Source: Candidatus Poseidoniales archaeon
GTDB taxonomy: Archaea; Thermoplasmatota; Poseidoniia; Poseidoniales; Thalassarchaeaceae
Assembly (NCBI GenBank): GCA_012964335.1
Contig: DTUF01000035.1
Location: 59,816-101,870, forward strand
Length of the DNA stretch: 42,055 bases
Reading direction: 5' to 3'
The position numbers and the translations under genes were made by a program. The notes below the pieces were generated by a model. The model saw only the letters and a list, made by a program, of their open reading frames with translations, did no database searches and was not told where the DNA came from. This document shows positions 8,201 through 15,431 of the stretch, one piece after another. Each line of letters starts with the position of its first letter. Positions within the stretch are counted from its first letter, which is position 1.

Positions 8201-9799
8201 GCTTCTACTCAAGACGATACTCAATTACAACTTACAGAAGATGACAAGGGCACGTGGTGGGCTATTGTAAAAGTCGATACCACTGACCTTCATCAAGAGG
8301 ATGAAGAAAGTAACAATATTGCCATCTCTGCAAATCCTTTGGTGGTGAGTGAAGATGCTCCCGACCCTGTTGATGAAACAACTGGTGGTTGCATTAATCC
8401 AGCGACGGATGGCAATGGAACCTCAGACGCTGCTGCTGCTCGTGCCTCTGCAACTCAACTTGGAGTTGATGTTGAATCAATGACGATTGAAGGCTGTCTG
8501 ATGGATGGTGATAATGAAGATTGGTTTGCAGTCATGCTCCATGGCGGTAAACGGTTAGGCGTCTCAATAGAAAATGATGGCAGTCCCCTTACAATTGAAC
8601 TGTTAAACGGAACAAACTCAGTTGACAATGGCACACTTAATTCAGACATCGTATGGATAAACCTACAACTTACAAATGATGATCTAAGCAACACGTCTCG
8701 CATATATCACATTCGTATCTCAAAATTAGCAACAGAATCAGGTGGGCCTTACACACTGAAAATCGTCACTGTTAACGCAAGTGAAGTACCTGACTTAGAA
8801 CCACCAGAAAAACCGACCTTCACAGCACTAACCGATTGGGTTGGGGGCTCAGAAGTAGTAATCACTTGGAGCACAGTCACCGATAATGGCGGTTCTGGAT
8901 TATCTCACTATCAAATTCGCTGGGCTGGTGGATTGTGGTCTGATATCAGCACCACATCAACTTCTTTGAATGTCACCTCACTCACTGACGGACGCCATTC
9001 CATTGAAGTCAGAGCAGTAGATGGAGTTGGAAACCCTTCCGATGCAGATGCAATGTGGGTCAGAATAGATAGGACAGCTCCTACCCTTTCAATCACGCAA
9101 TTGAGTACCCAATATGCTGGACCACCCGTGTTGGAAGTTAGTTTACAGTTGAATGATGGTGAGGGAAGTGGGATTTCGGTCATTGAATGGTCTTGGGATA
9201 ATTTGAGTTGGCAGGAATACCCTGACAACGGTGCAATTATTTGGTCAAATTGGAGTGATGTTGACCTATATGTCAAAGTAACCGATAATGTTGGCCTAGA
9301 AACCATTAGCAATCTAACCATTGATCCACCTTTAAATCCAAATTCCCCTGATGATGATACATCTAACGCCTCGGTCAACTCAGGAGGGGCAAACACTGGC
9401 GGAGTCGCAATGATTGTCCTATTCGCTATGCTTCTTGCAGGTCTAGCCGCAATAGGGCTCTATCTGATGTTCAAGGCAAACATGCCAGGAGAAGATGATG
9501 AATTTGAAAACGAAGATGATGGCGTCCAAACCACATCAGAAATCTCGCCGGATGATTCTGAAAAACCACCAGGTTCTGAAATCTTGGAACAAGAGGAGCA
9601 GACACCTGCATTCACCTATGTTGCAAATCACGAACAACTTCCTAGTGGAGGTACTTACGACACTTCAACAGGAGTGACATGGTATTTCCTCAATGATGGT
9701 AGTAGATGGTGGATGCAAGAGGATGGGTCATTCCTCCTAGATATGGACCATGCTAACAACCTTGAGCAAGTTGATGGCAGTTCTAGTCAAATGGACTAA
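5270..9799 (+). CDS. Giant CARDB-repeat surface protein with C-terminal membrane anchor
   Basis: The gene starts at a TTG (5270) just after a GGTGAGG ribosome binding site and encodes 1509 residues. A signal peptide covers about residues 1-25. About eight CARDB-type beta-sandwich repeats follow (about 60-1035), recognisable by YLSTD, IPSS/IPTT, YYWG and DE-NN strings. Next come a pre-peptidase C-terminal (PPC)-like domain (about 1040-1170, DNEDWFAV), Ig/FN3-like domains (about 1170-1350), a transmembrane helix (about 1378-1402) and an acidic cytoplasmic tail of about 105 residues with a Trp-rich end (TWYFLNDGSRWW). CARDB modules are cell-adhesion-related domains of bacterial and archaeal surface proteins. 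An adhesin or envelope scaffold role is inferred. The first and third repeats are GC-rich with C-ending codons, while their neighbours are AT-rich, so the gene looks mosaic. Confidence 0.85.
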   Translation: MSGIRIATLVGALSLTLMLLSNIPAPTIQNGSESTSELESLVTILPELGATSGRGNSDLIVDYISASWSTSEAGETEYVSVRIENQGTDSSGSFYWGIYLSTDTTITTSDIELDTYYKSSISSGSSYSSGSKSVQIPTTITGGRYYVGALADINNQVSESDENNNDKHDTGRVTIDEQPDLTGRSCSAPTTGVVGDTLDSTITVGFDNDPGGNYIADSGTFYWAMYLSTDSTITNNDEQVGSDQYESNIYGGSYSTDTLSTSNRIPSSMNPGTYYWGFLIDVRTDVDEQSESNNAYTCSTQITIEDDLPDIVADNVGTSTNSVVMGDTISVTYRIENDGNDYTGSFHWELYLSTDRTITTSDIYIDEFSRSSISPGYYASGTQYSVQIPTGINPGYYYLGMIADSRTSVSELDETNNVVADTGRLNVEEQADLVPDNPSGPSSAYTGDTVNLNWRIDNDGDDSSGWFYWKAYLSTDSTITSSDTVLGSSNYASSINGGSYRTGQLSVTIPNSMSSRSYYWGIIVDTSDYVTEGDENNNAISGNSISITVATPDLQADSISVDSSTSTICTEELVTVNVGVSNQGNVNAGSHYFEVLFSQTGASNSWISIGHASGSSGVSSYNLQVSGTIPASMTAGNYFAAVYVDSLSQISESNENNNVYDTSSQQLTVLDCTPDLKPTSLSGPTSVLPGQTVTLSYSFENTGMGEASNFPIDLFLSSNPTIDTTDTHLGAATITNIGASSTISDTISVTIPSNIGSGCWYYGIIVDMNDVVVELNENDNSLASSNQVCILQPNLRIVSVSSPGPSMLGQSVEISVVIENVGGANAGRHQLAIFAEILDPAGHPDYLLETVNITSLASGSNVEITRTVQLPTSPSGSYRIFVIVDDASAITESDESDNEGFGTSFQVTNPTNDLLAKWITGPTSAEPGQTVTLQWEIQNLGVEEASFDVEIWLSQNNIWDSNDRLITSYSVNSLGAGASTQDDTQLQLTEDDKGTWWAIVKVDTTDLHQEDEESNNIAISANPLVVSEDAPDPVDETTGGCINPATDGNGTSDAAAARASATQLGVDVESMTIEGCLMDGDNEDWFAVMLHGGKRLGVSIENDGSPLTIELLNGTNSVDNGTLNSDIVWINLQLTNDDLSNTSRIYHIRISKLATESGGPYTLKIVTVNASEVPDLEPPEKPTFTALTDWVGGSEVVITWSTVTDNGGSGLSHYQIRWAGGLWSDISTTSTSLNVTSLTDGRHSIEVRAVDGVGNPSDADAMWVRIDRTAPTLSITQLSTQYAGPPVLEVSLQLNDGEGSGISVIEWSWDNLSWQEYPDNGAIIWSNWSDVDLYVKVTDNVGLETISNLTIDPPLNPNSPDDDTSNASVNSGGANTGGVAMIVLFAMLLAGLAAIGLYLMFKANMPGEDDEFENEDDGVQTTSEISPDDSEKPPGSEILEQEEQTPAFTYVANHEQLPSGGTYDTSTGVTWYFLNDGSRWWMQEDGSFLLDMDHANNLEQVDGSSSQMD
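5520..5860 (+). other. GC-rich tract covering CARDB repeat 1
   Basis: Counting 5581-5700 by eye gives 64 G/C in 120 bases (53 percent), against 48 in 120 (40 percent) for 5941-6060 in the next repeat. Codons shift to C-ending forms (ACC, GAC, TAC, ATC). Both edges fall within the open frame. The tract is coding and keeps the repeat fold. A recombination origin is inferred. Confidence 0.6.
6185..6570 (+). other. GC-rich tract covering CARDB repeat 3
   Basis: The line 6301-6360 counts 31 G/C of 60 (52 percent), against 24 of 60 (40 percent) for 6661-6720 in repeat 4. The protein of this tract matches repeat 1 better than its immediate neighbours, sharing SVQIPT, DTGR and E-EQ-DL endings. The composition and the sequence relationship therefore agree. 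Confidence 0.6.
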
Positions 9800-9839
9800 T
9801 TTACTGGAAACACCATTAAAAAAAATCAAACAAGCATTG

Positions 9840-10130
9840 ATGAAGGTCGGGCATTCGCTTGCGTTTATGCCAGTCAATCGATTGCTGAAGCGTAGCAAGA
9901 AAGATTTTGTCATGTTCACATCAAATTGGTGTCCATACTGTACAAAAGCGAAGAATATACTGGGGGCTAAAAAACTCTCATTTGAAGAACATAATTTAGG
10001 GAATAATCCGAATCTACAGATGGCAGTGGTGCAAATGACTGGCCACCGTACAGTGCCCGCGATTTGGGATATTCGCGGTGATGAACCAGTTTTTGTTGGC
10101 GGAGCAGACCAACTCCAGGTTTACCTTTGA
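9840..10130 (+). CDS. Glutaredoxin
   Basis: With the ATG at 9840 this is a 96-residue thioredoxin-fold protein with the dithiol redox motif CPYC (C31, C34) and the cis-proline loop TVPAIW (P73) followed by a GG (VGGADQL), all classic for glutaredoxins. It reduces disulfides or glutathione-type mixed disulfides in the cytoplasm. The thiol partner in this organism is unknown. The frame is open further upstream to 9750, but that would overlap the CARDB gene by 50 bases, and no clear ribosome binding site is visible before 9840 or the next ATG at 9867, so the start is uncertain. It faces the hydrolase gene tail to tail, with only 6 bases between stops. Confidence 0.85.
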   Translation: MKVGHSLAFMPVNRLLKRSKKDFVMFTSNWCPYCTKAKNILGAKKLSFEEHNLGNNPNLQMAVVQMTGHRTVPAIWDIRGDEPVFVGGADQLQVYL

Positions 10131-10157
10131 GGAAAGTCACTGTACTGTTTTTCTCAA
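10127..10157. terminator. Bidirectional stem-loop between glutaredoxin and hydrolase genes
   Basis: TTGAGGAAA (10127-10135) can pair with TTTTCTCAA (10149-10157) with one G-T wobble, giving a 9-bp stem and a 13-base loop. It spans both stop codons of two convergent genes, where a shared transcription stop would be expected. Confidence 0.35.
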
Positions 10158-10721
10158 CCAATCGTGAAGTGTATCTTCGCTACCAAGGTCAACCATGTGG
10201 CCCTTTTGATGCCTTACTTTTGTGACATCCCAGCCTGCTTCTTCGTATAGGCGAGTGTATTCGTCAGCCTGCTTCATAGGCACTATTGCATCTCGCTCGC
10301 CATGCATTGAAAACAATCGTTGTGATGGCAATTCACATAACTTCTCAAGTAAAATCAATGGTCTTGCTGCCGTGCTAGCAAGAACTACGACACCAACGAT
10401 TCTTTCAGCGGCTTCAGTCAATAACAATTCTTGAGCGACCGCCCCTCCTTGTGAAAACCCGCCAACAATTATTGGGCCATCAGTAGGCAAGTTTCCAACC
10501 ACAAAGTCAACAGAAATCTGTAACTGAGAGAGAGTCTCATTATCCAGATATTCTGTTGCAGGGGCATCTCTAATCCACCATGCAAAGCCCCCACGAGGAT
10601 GTGGAAACGGTGCATCGAGAACTAAAACTTCCCAACCCGATGGACAGAACTTTTCAGCAAGTGGTCTCATCTTATCTGCCGAACCTGTCATCCCGTGTAA
10701 CATCACGAAATGCCCAACCAT
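10137..10721 (-). CDS. Alpha/beta hydrolase, phospholipase/carboxylesterase family
   Basis: This 194-residue protein has the nucleophile elbow GFSQGG (S90), a catalytic Asp in GERDAIVP (D144) and the His in KGHMV (H175), plus an oxyanion-type HGMTG near the N-terminus. The pattern and length fit the Abhydrolase_2 family (about 200-220 residues), cytoplasmic serine esterases with short acyl, lysophospholipid or thioester substrates. The true substrate cannot be read from sequence. I chose the ATG at 10721 because GGTGG sits 4 bases before it and the start then lies just after the lipoprotein gene's stop (10730). A longer form from 10742 would overlap that gene. It is probably translated from the same transcript as the lipoprotein. 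Confidence 0.85.
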   Translation of the reverse strand: MVGHFVMLHGMTGSADKMRPLAEKFCPSGWEVLVLDAPFPHPRGGFAWWIRDAPATEYLDNETLSQLQISVDFVVGNLPTDGPIIVGGFSQGGAVAQELLLTEAAERIVGVVVLASTAARPLILLEKLCELPSQRLFSMHGERDAIVPMKQADEYTRLYEEAGWDVTKVRHQKGHMVDLGSEDTLHDWLRKTVQ

Positions 10722-10729
10722 GGAACCAC

Positions 10730-11716
10730 CTACAGTGTCCAAGAAAAGGAAATGCCACCAGCAACGATGAGATGAATATATGAATCTCCAGTCTGGGTTC
10801 CAGTTAGCGTGTATTCGCCACTAGGATAGGGAGCCTGGCCCAATTCGGACGTCTTGTCACCAGCAGTCCATTCTTCGAATATAGGCGTTAAATCTGCATG
10901 GTCGCGAAGAGTGAGGGAACCTGAACTCTGCCCACCACCCATCTCACCAACAAGCCAGTAAATCATTTCATCATAATCTCCAGCACTTGGATGCCCTGAC
11001 ACAAAGAAAGAATCCTCAATTTCAACATTCGGAGCGCCATTATTATCCCATTCCTTGTCAAATATGTCGCCCGCTCGGATGAACCAGACTTCACCCTCAT
11101 GGCCTGAACCAAAAGTTGCTAACTGGATATTGAGTTGCTCAACCCCACTAGGATCTGTCCAAATGAGTGTGCGCAGAAAACCCGCGCTTTCATCAAAGAT
11201 GTAGGCAAGAACCGAACCATCGTCAGCAGAAGCCGTGATGACAGCGATTCTATTACGCGTAACACCGTTATTCTCAAGATGTACTTCAATTACTTCAGCT
11301 GTCCATTCGGTCTCAAACAGAGTAAACTGCCAACTATCATGCTTTTGAAATGGGAATTTGAATACTGCGCCAGGTTCTCCGCCTTCAAATGCACTTAGAT
11401 TATCATGAGTTATTCTTCCAAGGAATGGGTTGTGGTTTAGGACTGCATGGCGGCGGGCTTCATTCTGGTTTGAAATCGCTAACATGTATGCAGTTCCACC
11501 TTCAGCATCATCCTCTGCAACCACCAATCTGGTTGTATCATCGCTGAATTCTGGTGTTGAAAATGTGTACAACCACCAATCTGCAATATTCCAAGTTGGA
11601 ACATTGAATGGGTCGTCCTCGCTTGGCAGTCCATCATCTCCCCCACCACCTAAACAACCAGACATCCCGGTTGCTAACAGGAGTAGCGCAAGGACGAATG
11701 CAGACTTGAAACCCAT
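10730..11716 (-). CDS. Secreted lipoprotein of unknown function
   Basis: From the ATG at 11716, preceded by GGTGAG 4 bases upstream, this is a 328-residue protein. Its N-terminal hydrophobic segment ends in the lipobox ATGMSGC (C21), followed by a Gly/Asp-rich linker. It is therefore expected to be a lipid-anchored surface protein. The rest is mixed beta-rich sequence with many Trp and Gly residues and no family I recognise. The C-terminal portion (EYTLTGTQTGDSYIHLIVAGG) looks like a beta-sandwich end. The gene precedes the hydrolase gene with 8 bases between stop and next start, which suggests an operon. It follows the membrane pyrophosphatase gene by 89 bases. Confidence 0.75.
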   Translation of the reverse strand: MGFKSAFVLALLLLATGMSGCLGGGGDDGLPSEDDPFNVPTWNIADWWLYTFSTPEFSDDTTRLVVAEDDAEGGTAYMLAISNQNEARRHAVLNHNPFLGRITHDNLSAFEGGEPGAVFKFPFQKHDSWQFTLFETEWTAEVIEVHLENNGVTRNRIAVITASADDGSVLAYIFDESAGFLRTLIWTDPSGVEQLNIQLATFGSGHEGEVWFIRAGDIFDKEWDNNGAPNVEIEDSFFVSGHPSAGDYDEMIYWLVGEMGGGQSSGSLTLRDHADLTPIFEEWTAGDKTSELGQAPYPSGEYTLTGTQTGDSYIHLIVAGGISFSWTL

Positions 11717-11805
11717 CACTCTCACCTCTTCGTCACCGACCATCTCTCAAGAGGCCACCGATGAATAGGGTGGCATATCAACAGTATTAGCAACCAATAT
11801 TAATT

Positions 11806-13848
11806 TCAAAGTAGGCCGGTTCCAGCAAGAACCACTGCAACGATTGACATCAACTTGATTAGAATGTTGAGTGATGGACCAGAGGTGTCCTTGAATGGGT
11901 CACCGATTGTATCTCCGATAATTGCCGCATCATGAGCAGCATCTCCTTTCTTTGCACCTTTGATGCTTCCTTGTTCAATGGCTTTCTTTGCGTTATCCCA
12001 AGCACCACCAGCGTTTGACATGAATAGAGCCATTAGAACACCAGTGACCAGAGAACCAGCCAGAAGACCACCCAGTGCTTCAGCACCAAGAACTAATCCG
12101 ACTATGACTGGAGCGCTTATCGCAACAACACCAGGTCCAACCATTTCGCGAAGAGCAGCCTTAGTTGAAATGTCAATACACTTTTGTGAATCTGGCTTTA
12201 CGCCTTCTCTACCTTCAAGAAGACCATCGATTTCACGGAATTGACGGCGAATTTCATCTACCATCTCACCAGCAGCCTTGCCGACAGAAGTCATAGTCAT
12301 TGCACCAACTACGAATGGAAGAGAACCGCCGATTAGAAGTCCAATAACGACTAGTGGATTTGTCAACTCTAGAGTTAGGCCGCCAACAGCAGTAGTATAT
12401 GCTGCGAAAAGAGCGAGAGCGGTTAGAGCAGCAGATCCAATTGCGAATCCTTTTCCAACTGCAGCTGTTGTATTTCCAATTGCATCCAATTCGTCTGTAA
12501 TCTTACGGACATCTTCGCCAAGACCACACATCTCGGCAATTCCACCTGCGTTGTCTGCAACTGGCCCATATGCATCCACAGTCATTGTGACACCAACTGT
12601 TGCAAGCATTCCCATTGCAGCCATTGCAATGGAATATAGTCCAAAGGTTTCCCCTCCAAAGTAATTAGCACCGTAAATACCGCTTGCGATTAGAAGAACT
12701 GGAATGAATGTAGACATCATACCAACTGAAAGTCCAGCGATAGCATTTGTAGCAGGTCCGGTTTTTGACATCATGCCAATGTGAGGAATTGCCTTTGTCT
12801 TGATTCCAAACACTGGCTCAATACCAGTGTAATATTCAGTGACCAGCCCGATTAGGATACCTATAACACTTCCAAGAACTACAGAGTGCATTACTCCATA
12901 TTCAACATCAATGTATCCTTGTTTGATGGAGCCATAACCACCGATTATGAATAGAATCGCAGCGATGAAGGTGGTGTTACGAAGTGCTGCTGCTGGGTCT
13001 TTCCCATTCTTTAGAAGGGTCATGGAGAATACACCAATGATTGATGCAACATATCCGATTAGACCAAGAAGAATTGGCAATAGAATGTAATCAGCCTTTA
13101 TTGCATCATCAAAACTTGATGCGATAATCATGGCTGCGATAATTGATCCTACGAATGATTCGAAGATATCTGCACCCATTCCAGCAACGTCACCAACGTT
13201 GTCACCAACGTTATCTGCGATAACTCCGGGATTACGTGGGTCGTCTTCTGGAATACCAGCCTCAACCTTACCAACTAGGTCAGCACCTACGTCAGCAGCC
13301 TTGGTGTAAATACCGCCACCAACACGGGCGAAGAGAGCAATGGAGGATGCACCCATACCGAATCCTGCTGCCGCAGAAAGGTCAGACGTTGCTGAACCTG
13401 CACCTAGCCAGTATGCAATTAGAGAGATACCTAGTAGTCCAAGACCACCAACTGAAAGGCCCATAACTGCGCCTCCTCTGTATGAGACCTCTAGTGCTTC
13501 TGATTGTCCATTCTTAGCAGCCATTGCGGTTCTACCGTTAGCAGCGGTTGCCGAGCGCATGCCAGAGAATCCTGCTAGTACAGATGCAATTGCACCTGCA
13601 AGGAATGCAATAGCGGTATTGGTGTCGTTGATGAATGCTAGAAGAGCACCTACTACAACAACGAAAATTGCAATGACTTTGTATTCTGCAAAGAGGAATG
13701 CCATTGCCCCATCTTGTATTTCTTGAGTTATTTCTGCGACTTTGCTATCAGTTATTTCTTCACTGGTCACTTTCTTGTACAGTACAAAAGCAATTACAAG
13801 ACCCAAAAAGCCTGCTACTGCTGCAATTAGTGGTATATTTTCCATCAT
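11806..13848 (-). CDS. hppA: Membrane-bound ion-pumping pyrophosphatase
   Basis: This 680-residue, very hydrophobic protein has about 16 membrane segments and the family signature for Mg-pyrophosphate binding: the acidic stretch around DDPRNP, then DNVGDNVGD and GMGADIFES, with a second acidic cluster near the end ([15 protein letters not shown]). It hydrolyses pyrophosphate and pumps H+ or Na+ across the cytoplasmic membrane. [10 protein letters not shown] carries Ala, where K+-independent enzymes have Lys, pointing to a K+-dependent enzyme. The Glu of DIFES is at the position seen in Na+-pumping and related K+-dependent forms. The start is the first of two ATGs (13848/13845), with AGGTG 6 bases upstream. 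An in-frame extension to 13902 is unlikely because it would cross the promoter. Confidence 0.96.
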   Translation of the reverse strand: MMENIPLIAAVAGFLGLVIAFVLYKKVTSEEITDSKVAEITQEIQDGAMAFLFAEYKVIAIFVVVVGALLAFINDTNTAIAFLAGAIASVLAGFSGMRSATAANGRTAMAAKNGQSEALEVSYRGGAVMGLSVGGLGLLGISLIAYWLGAGSATSDLSAAAGFGMGASSIALFARVGGGIYTKAADVGADLVGKVEAGIPEDDPRNPGVIADNVGDNVGDVAGMGADIFESFVGSIIAAMIIASSFDDAIKADYILLPILLGLIGYVASIIGVFSMTLLKNGKDPAAALRNTTFIAAILFIIGGYGSIKQGYIDVEYGVMHSVVLGSVIGILIGLVTEYYTGIEPVFGIKTKAIPHIGMMSKTGPATNAIAGLSVGMMSTFIPVLLIASGIYGANYFGGETFGLYSIAMAAMGMLATVGVTMTVDAYGPVADNAGGIAEMCGLGEDVRKITDELDAIGNTTAAVGKGFAIGSAALTALALFAAYTTAVGGLTLELTNPLVVIGLLIGGSLPFVVGAMTMTSVGKAAGEMVDEIRRQFREIDGLLEGREGVKPDSQKCIDISTKAALREMVGPGVVAISAPVIVGLVLGAEALGGLLAGSLVTGVLMALFMSNAGGAWDNAKKAIEQGSIKGAKKGDAAHDAAIIGDTIGDPFKDTSGPSLNILIKLMSIVAVVLAGTGLL

Positions 13849-13854
13849 CGTTAA

Positions 13855-13891
13855 CACCTGATTGGCCCGCCGACCTAAGGTCACCATATAA
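13855..13891 (-). promoter_or_regulatory. TATA box and ribosome binding site of the pyrophosphatase gene
   Basis: On the minus strand GCTTATATGG has its TATA core at plus positions 13886-13891, about 40 bases before the ATG. This would give a transcript start near 13862 and a leader of about 14 bases that still contains AGGTG (13855-13859). The spacing fits archaeal promoters. The transcript start is inferred. Confidence 0.5.
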
Positions 13892-13917
13892 GCGATATCC
13901 ACCCGATTTAACTACGA

Positions 13918-13934
13918 CAGTCTCTTAGAGACTG
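13918..13934 (-). terminator. Stem-loop after the amidotransferase gene
   Basis: CAGTCTC, loop TTA, GAGACTG is a perfect 7-bp hairpin about 25 bases past the amidotransferase stop (13959). It lies between that stop and the pyrophosphatase promoter, consistent with 3'-end formation. No T-run follows. Confidence 0.45.
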
Positions 13935-13958
13935 GTTAATATTAGCCAATTTCACCGA

Positions 13959-14876
13959 CTAATTGTAAATTTTGGCCACTACAGTGGCAAAATTAGCGAG
14001 AATCGCAGCACCATCATGTTCTCGTTCAAACGCCTTTGCTTCTTCAGCCGAAATATGTCCAAGACGAACCGAGCGCTCTATCCTATCCTTTGCAGCCTCG
14101 GGATGGAATTGTAAACCCCAAATGGGAAGATACCCCTCTTGTTCATCGATAATTCTCACACTTGCCAGCGAATTGTGGTCTGTAGAACCTAAAACAACTG
14201 CCTGTTTAGGGAGTTCAACCACATGGTCTTGGTGAGTGAAAAGACACACCGGACTACCTAGATTAGCGAAAATCTCGTCACTATGTCCAACCTCACTCAA
14301 CTGTAATTCAACAACCAAATCTGTTCGAGATTGTGACCTAACCACATCACCACCAAGGGCTTGACATAGAAGTTGATGGCCGAAGCAGATTCCGAGTGTT
14401 GGTAATTCCAAAGCAACCGCTGCGCGCAGTATGCTCGCTACACCTTCCATCCATGGCTCCCAGATGGAAACGTTCCTTCTGCTTCCAGTGCAGATTACAA
14501 CATCCACTGAGTTGCTCGTGAGCCATTTTTTGAGTGTAATAGTATCAGCAGGCGGTAAAGCAACCCTCTGCATTGTTACTTCGCCTGCACACGCCTGCTG
14601 AAGTTCAGAATCTGTTGGAATGGCTACGAAAGGGAAATCATCGTCCCAAGTTGGAACATCAGCTTTGACCAGCTTGATTAATTCGGAGTTGACCTGCTGT
14701 GTTGCACGTAAACCGATATCATCAGACTGGAATTGAGGGGTGAGTAACAAGACCTCTAGAGTTGAAAACCTCTCAGCAAGTGGAAAAAGTATCTCCATAT
14801 TACCACCATGACCAAATTCTGCCCGTTCAACGAGTAAATCAAGAAGCACAACCCTAAGACCTCTTGCCATAGCCAT
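13959..14876 (-). CDS. Class I glutamine amidotransferase-like protein
   Basis: With the ATG at 14876 the protein has 305 residues. The C-terminal two-thirds is a GATase1 domain with the nucleophile Cys in LGICFGHQL (C164) and the His-Glu pair in LQFHPEA (H258, E260), so a full glutaminase triad is present. There is no fused synthetase domain. Stand-alone proteins of this kind resemble GMP-synthase glutaminase-like enzymes and may act as gamma-glutamyl hydrolases or supply ammonia to an unknown partner. The first 110 residues are less typical. A TTG at 14882 and an ATG at 14870 are alternative starts, and no strong ribosome binding site separates them. It is the single gene between the NFU gene (divergent) and the pyrophosphatase gene (downstream on the same strand). 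Confidence 0.8.
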   Translation of the reverse strand: MAMARGLRVVLLDLLVERAEFGHGGNMEILFPLAERFSTLEVLLLTPQFQSDDIGLRATQQVNSELIKLVKADVPTWDDDFPFVAIPTDSELQQACAGEVTMQRVALPPADTITLKKWLTSNSVDVVICTGSRRNVSIWEPWMEGVASILRAAVALELPTLGICFGHQLLCQALGGDVVRSQSRTDLVVELQLSEVGHSDEIFANLGSPVCLFTHQDHVVELPKQAVVLGSTDHNSLASVRIIDEQEGYLPIWGLQFHPEAAKDRIERSVRLGHISAEEAKAFEREHDGAAILANFATVVAKIYN

Positions 14877-14942
14877 TCGCAAAGCAACGGTGCCATCAAT
14901 GATTGCCCCGAATTACACCCAATCTACAACCTAATGTGATGA

Positions 14943-15010
14943 ATTTTTAGATATTGGTAGGCCATAACTTACCGATGGTTGAAAGAGGTCGGGCCCTACG
15001 GACTAAGTGA
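14943..15010 (+). promoter_or_regulatory. TATA-like box and 11-codon upstream ORF before the NFU gene
   Basis: An AT-rich TTTTTAGATATT at about 14943-14955 lies about 25 bases before an ATG at 14975. From that ATG runs a minimal frame (MVERGRALRTK, stop 15008-15010), in frame with the NFU gene but closed before it. If the transcript starts near 14975 this peptide would be translated leaderlessly. It may be chance, and no conservation can be judged. Confidence 0.25.
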
Positions 15011-15019
15011 GGCAGGTAG

Positions 15020-15304
15020 ATGGCGGATATAGACCGAGCAACAATTCTCGCATCGGTTGGACCTATTCAAGCGGTATTAGATGCCCATGATGGTGAGGTA
15101 AATGTTGTTTCAACTGAAGGTGGAATAATCTCAATCTCTCTTGAAGGAGGGTGTACTGGATGTTCAGCAACACCTACTACTGCTATGCAAATTTACTACT
15201 CTTTGATGAAACTTGAGGACGTTAACGACGTCATATTCCTCAATGGTGAGTTACCCGAATATATGCGGGCATTCATTGACGATAAATTGAAAATTGAACC
15301 TTGA
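15020..15304 (+). CDS. NifU C-terminal-domain (NFU) iron-sulfur carrier
   Basis: This 94-residue protein is essentially a single NFU domain with its metal-binding CxxC in EGGCTGCSA (C45, C48), followed by the characteristic helix. Such proteins carry and deliver iron-sulfur clusters to target enzymes in the cytoplasm. Possible clients in this window are endonuclease III and the EMO-like iron-sulfur protein, but that link is only inference. The ATG at 15020 is preceded by GAGGCAGG. A stem-loop 12 bases after the stop suggests a single-gene transcript. Confidence 0.9.
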   Translation: MADIDRATILASVGPIQAVLDAHDGEVNVVSTEGGIISISLEGGCTGCSATPTTAMQIYYSLMKLEDVNDVIFLNGELPEYMRAFIDDKLKIEP

Positions 15305-15315
15305 ATCCTAGTTCC

Positions 15316-15330
15316 ACCACCTTAGGTGGT
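15316..15330 (+). terminator. Stem-loop after the NFU gene
   Basis: ACCACC, loop TTA, GGTGGT is a perfect 6-bp stem with a 3-base loop, 12 bases beyond the NFU stop. It has the same CTTAG core as the hairpin at 13918-13934. Confidence 0.45.
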
Positions 15331-15394
15331 TGCTTTCCGATTGAATCAATTAACCCATTAAAAGAATCTTGAGTGAAAGTAAAACGCATTTTCG

Positions 15395-15428
15395 GCGAGG
15401 CTTGATAGAGGAAACAGGCTAGCCTCGC
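15395..15428 (+). promoter_or_regulatory. Leader hairpin immediately before the calcium-repeat membrane protein gene
   Basis: GCGAGGCT (15395-15402) and AGCCTCGC (15421-15428) are perfect 8-base inverted repeats separated by 18 bases, and the right arm ends 3 bases before the ATG at 15432. The loop holds the only SD-like stretches (GAGG, AGG). AGGCT at 15416-15420 could compete for the same right arm. If transcribed, the fold would sit on the ribosome binding region. A regulatory role is inferred. Confidence 0.4.
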
Positions 15429-15431
15429 AAT

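Larger units (their letters stand above)
5450..8380 (+). repeat. Array of about eight CARDB-type protein repeats
   Basis: Successive units of about 110-125 codons share the layout of a leading D-L-x-P/A, a middle YLSTD or similar followed by TITxSD, then an IPxxxxxG-YYxG strand and an E-DExNN turn. Units 1 and 3 resemble each other most, sharing TTSD, SSIS, SVQIPT and DTGR. Units 2 and 4 resemble each other, sharing STITN/S, GGSY and YYWG. Later units are more diverged. This is protein-level repetition within one gene, not a DNA satellite. Confidence 0.75.

Noticed and set aside
9750-9839. Extended glutaredoxin start at 9750
   Set aside because: It would overlap the CARDB gene by 50 bases and adds a segment not found in glutaredoxins.
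11960-13726. Long open frames on the plus strand opposite the pyrophosphatase gene
   Set aside because: They are antisense shadows. The translations are Pro/Ala/Thr-rich without family features, while the minus strand encodes an unmistakable pyrophosphatase throughout.
14975-15304. NFU protein starting at the upstream ATG at 14975
   Set aside because: The frame is the same but is closed by stops at 15008 and 15017, so it can only be a separate short ORF.
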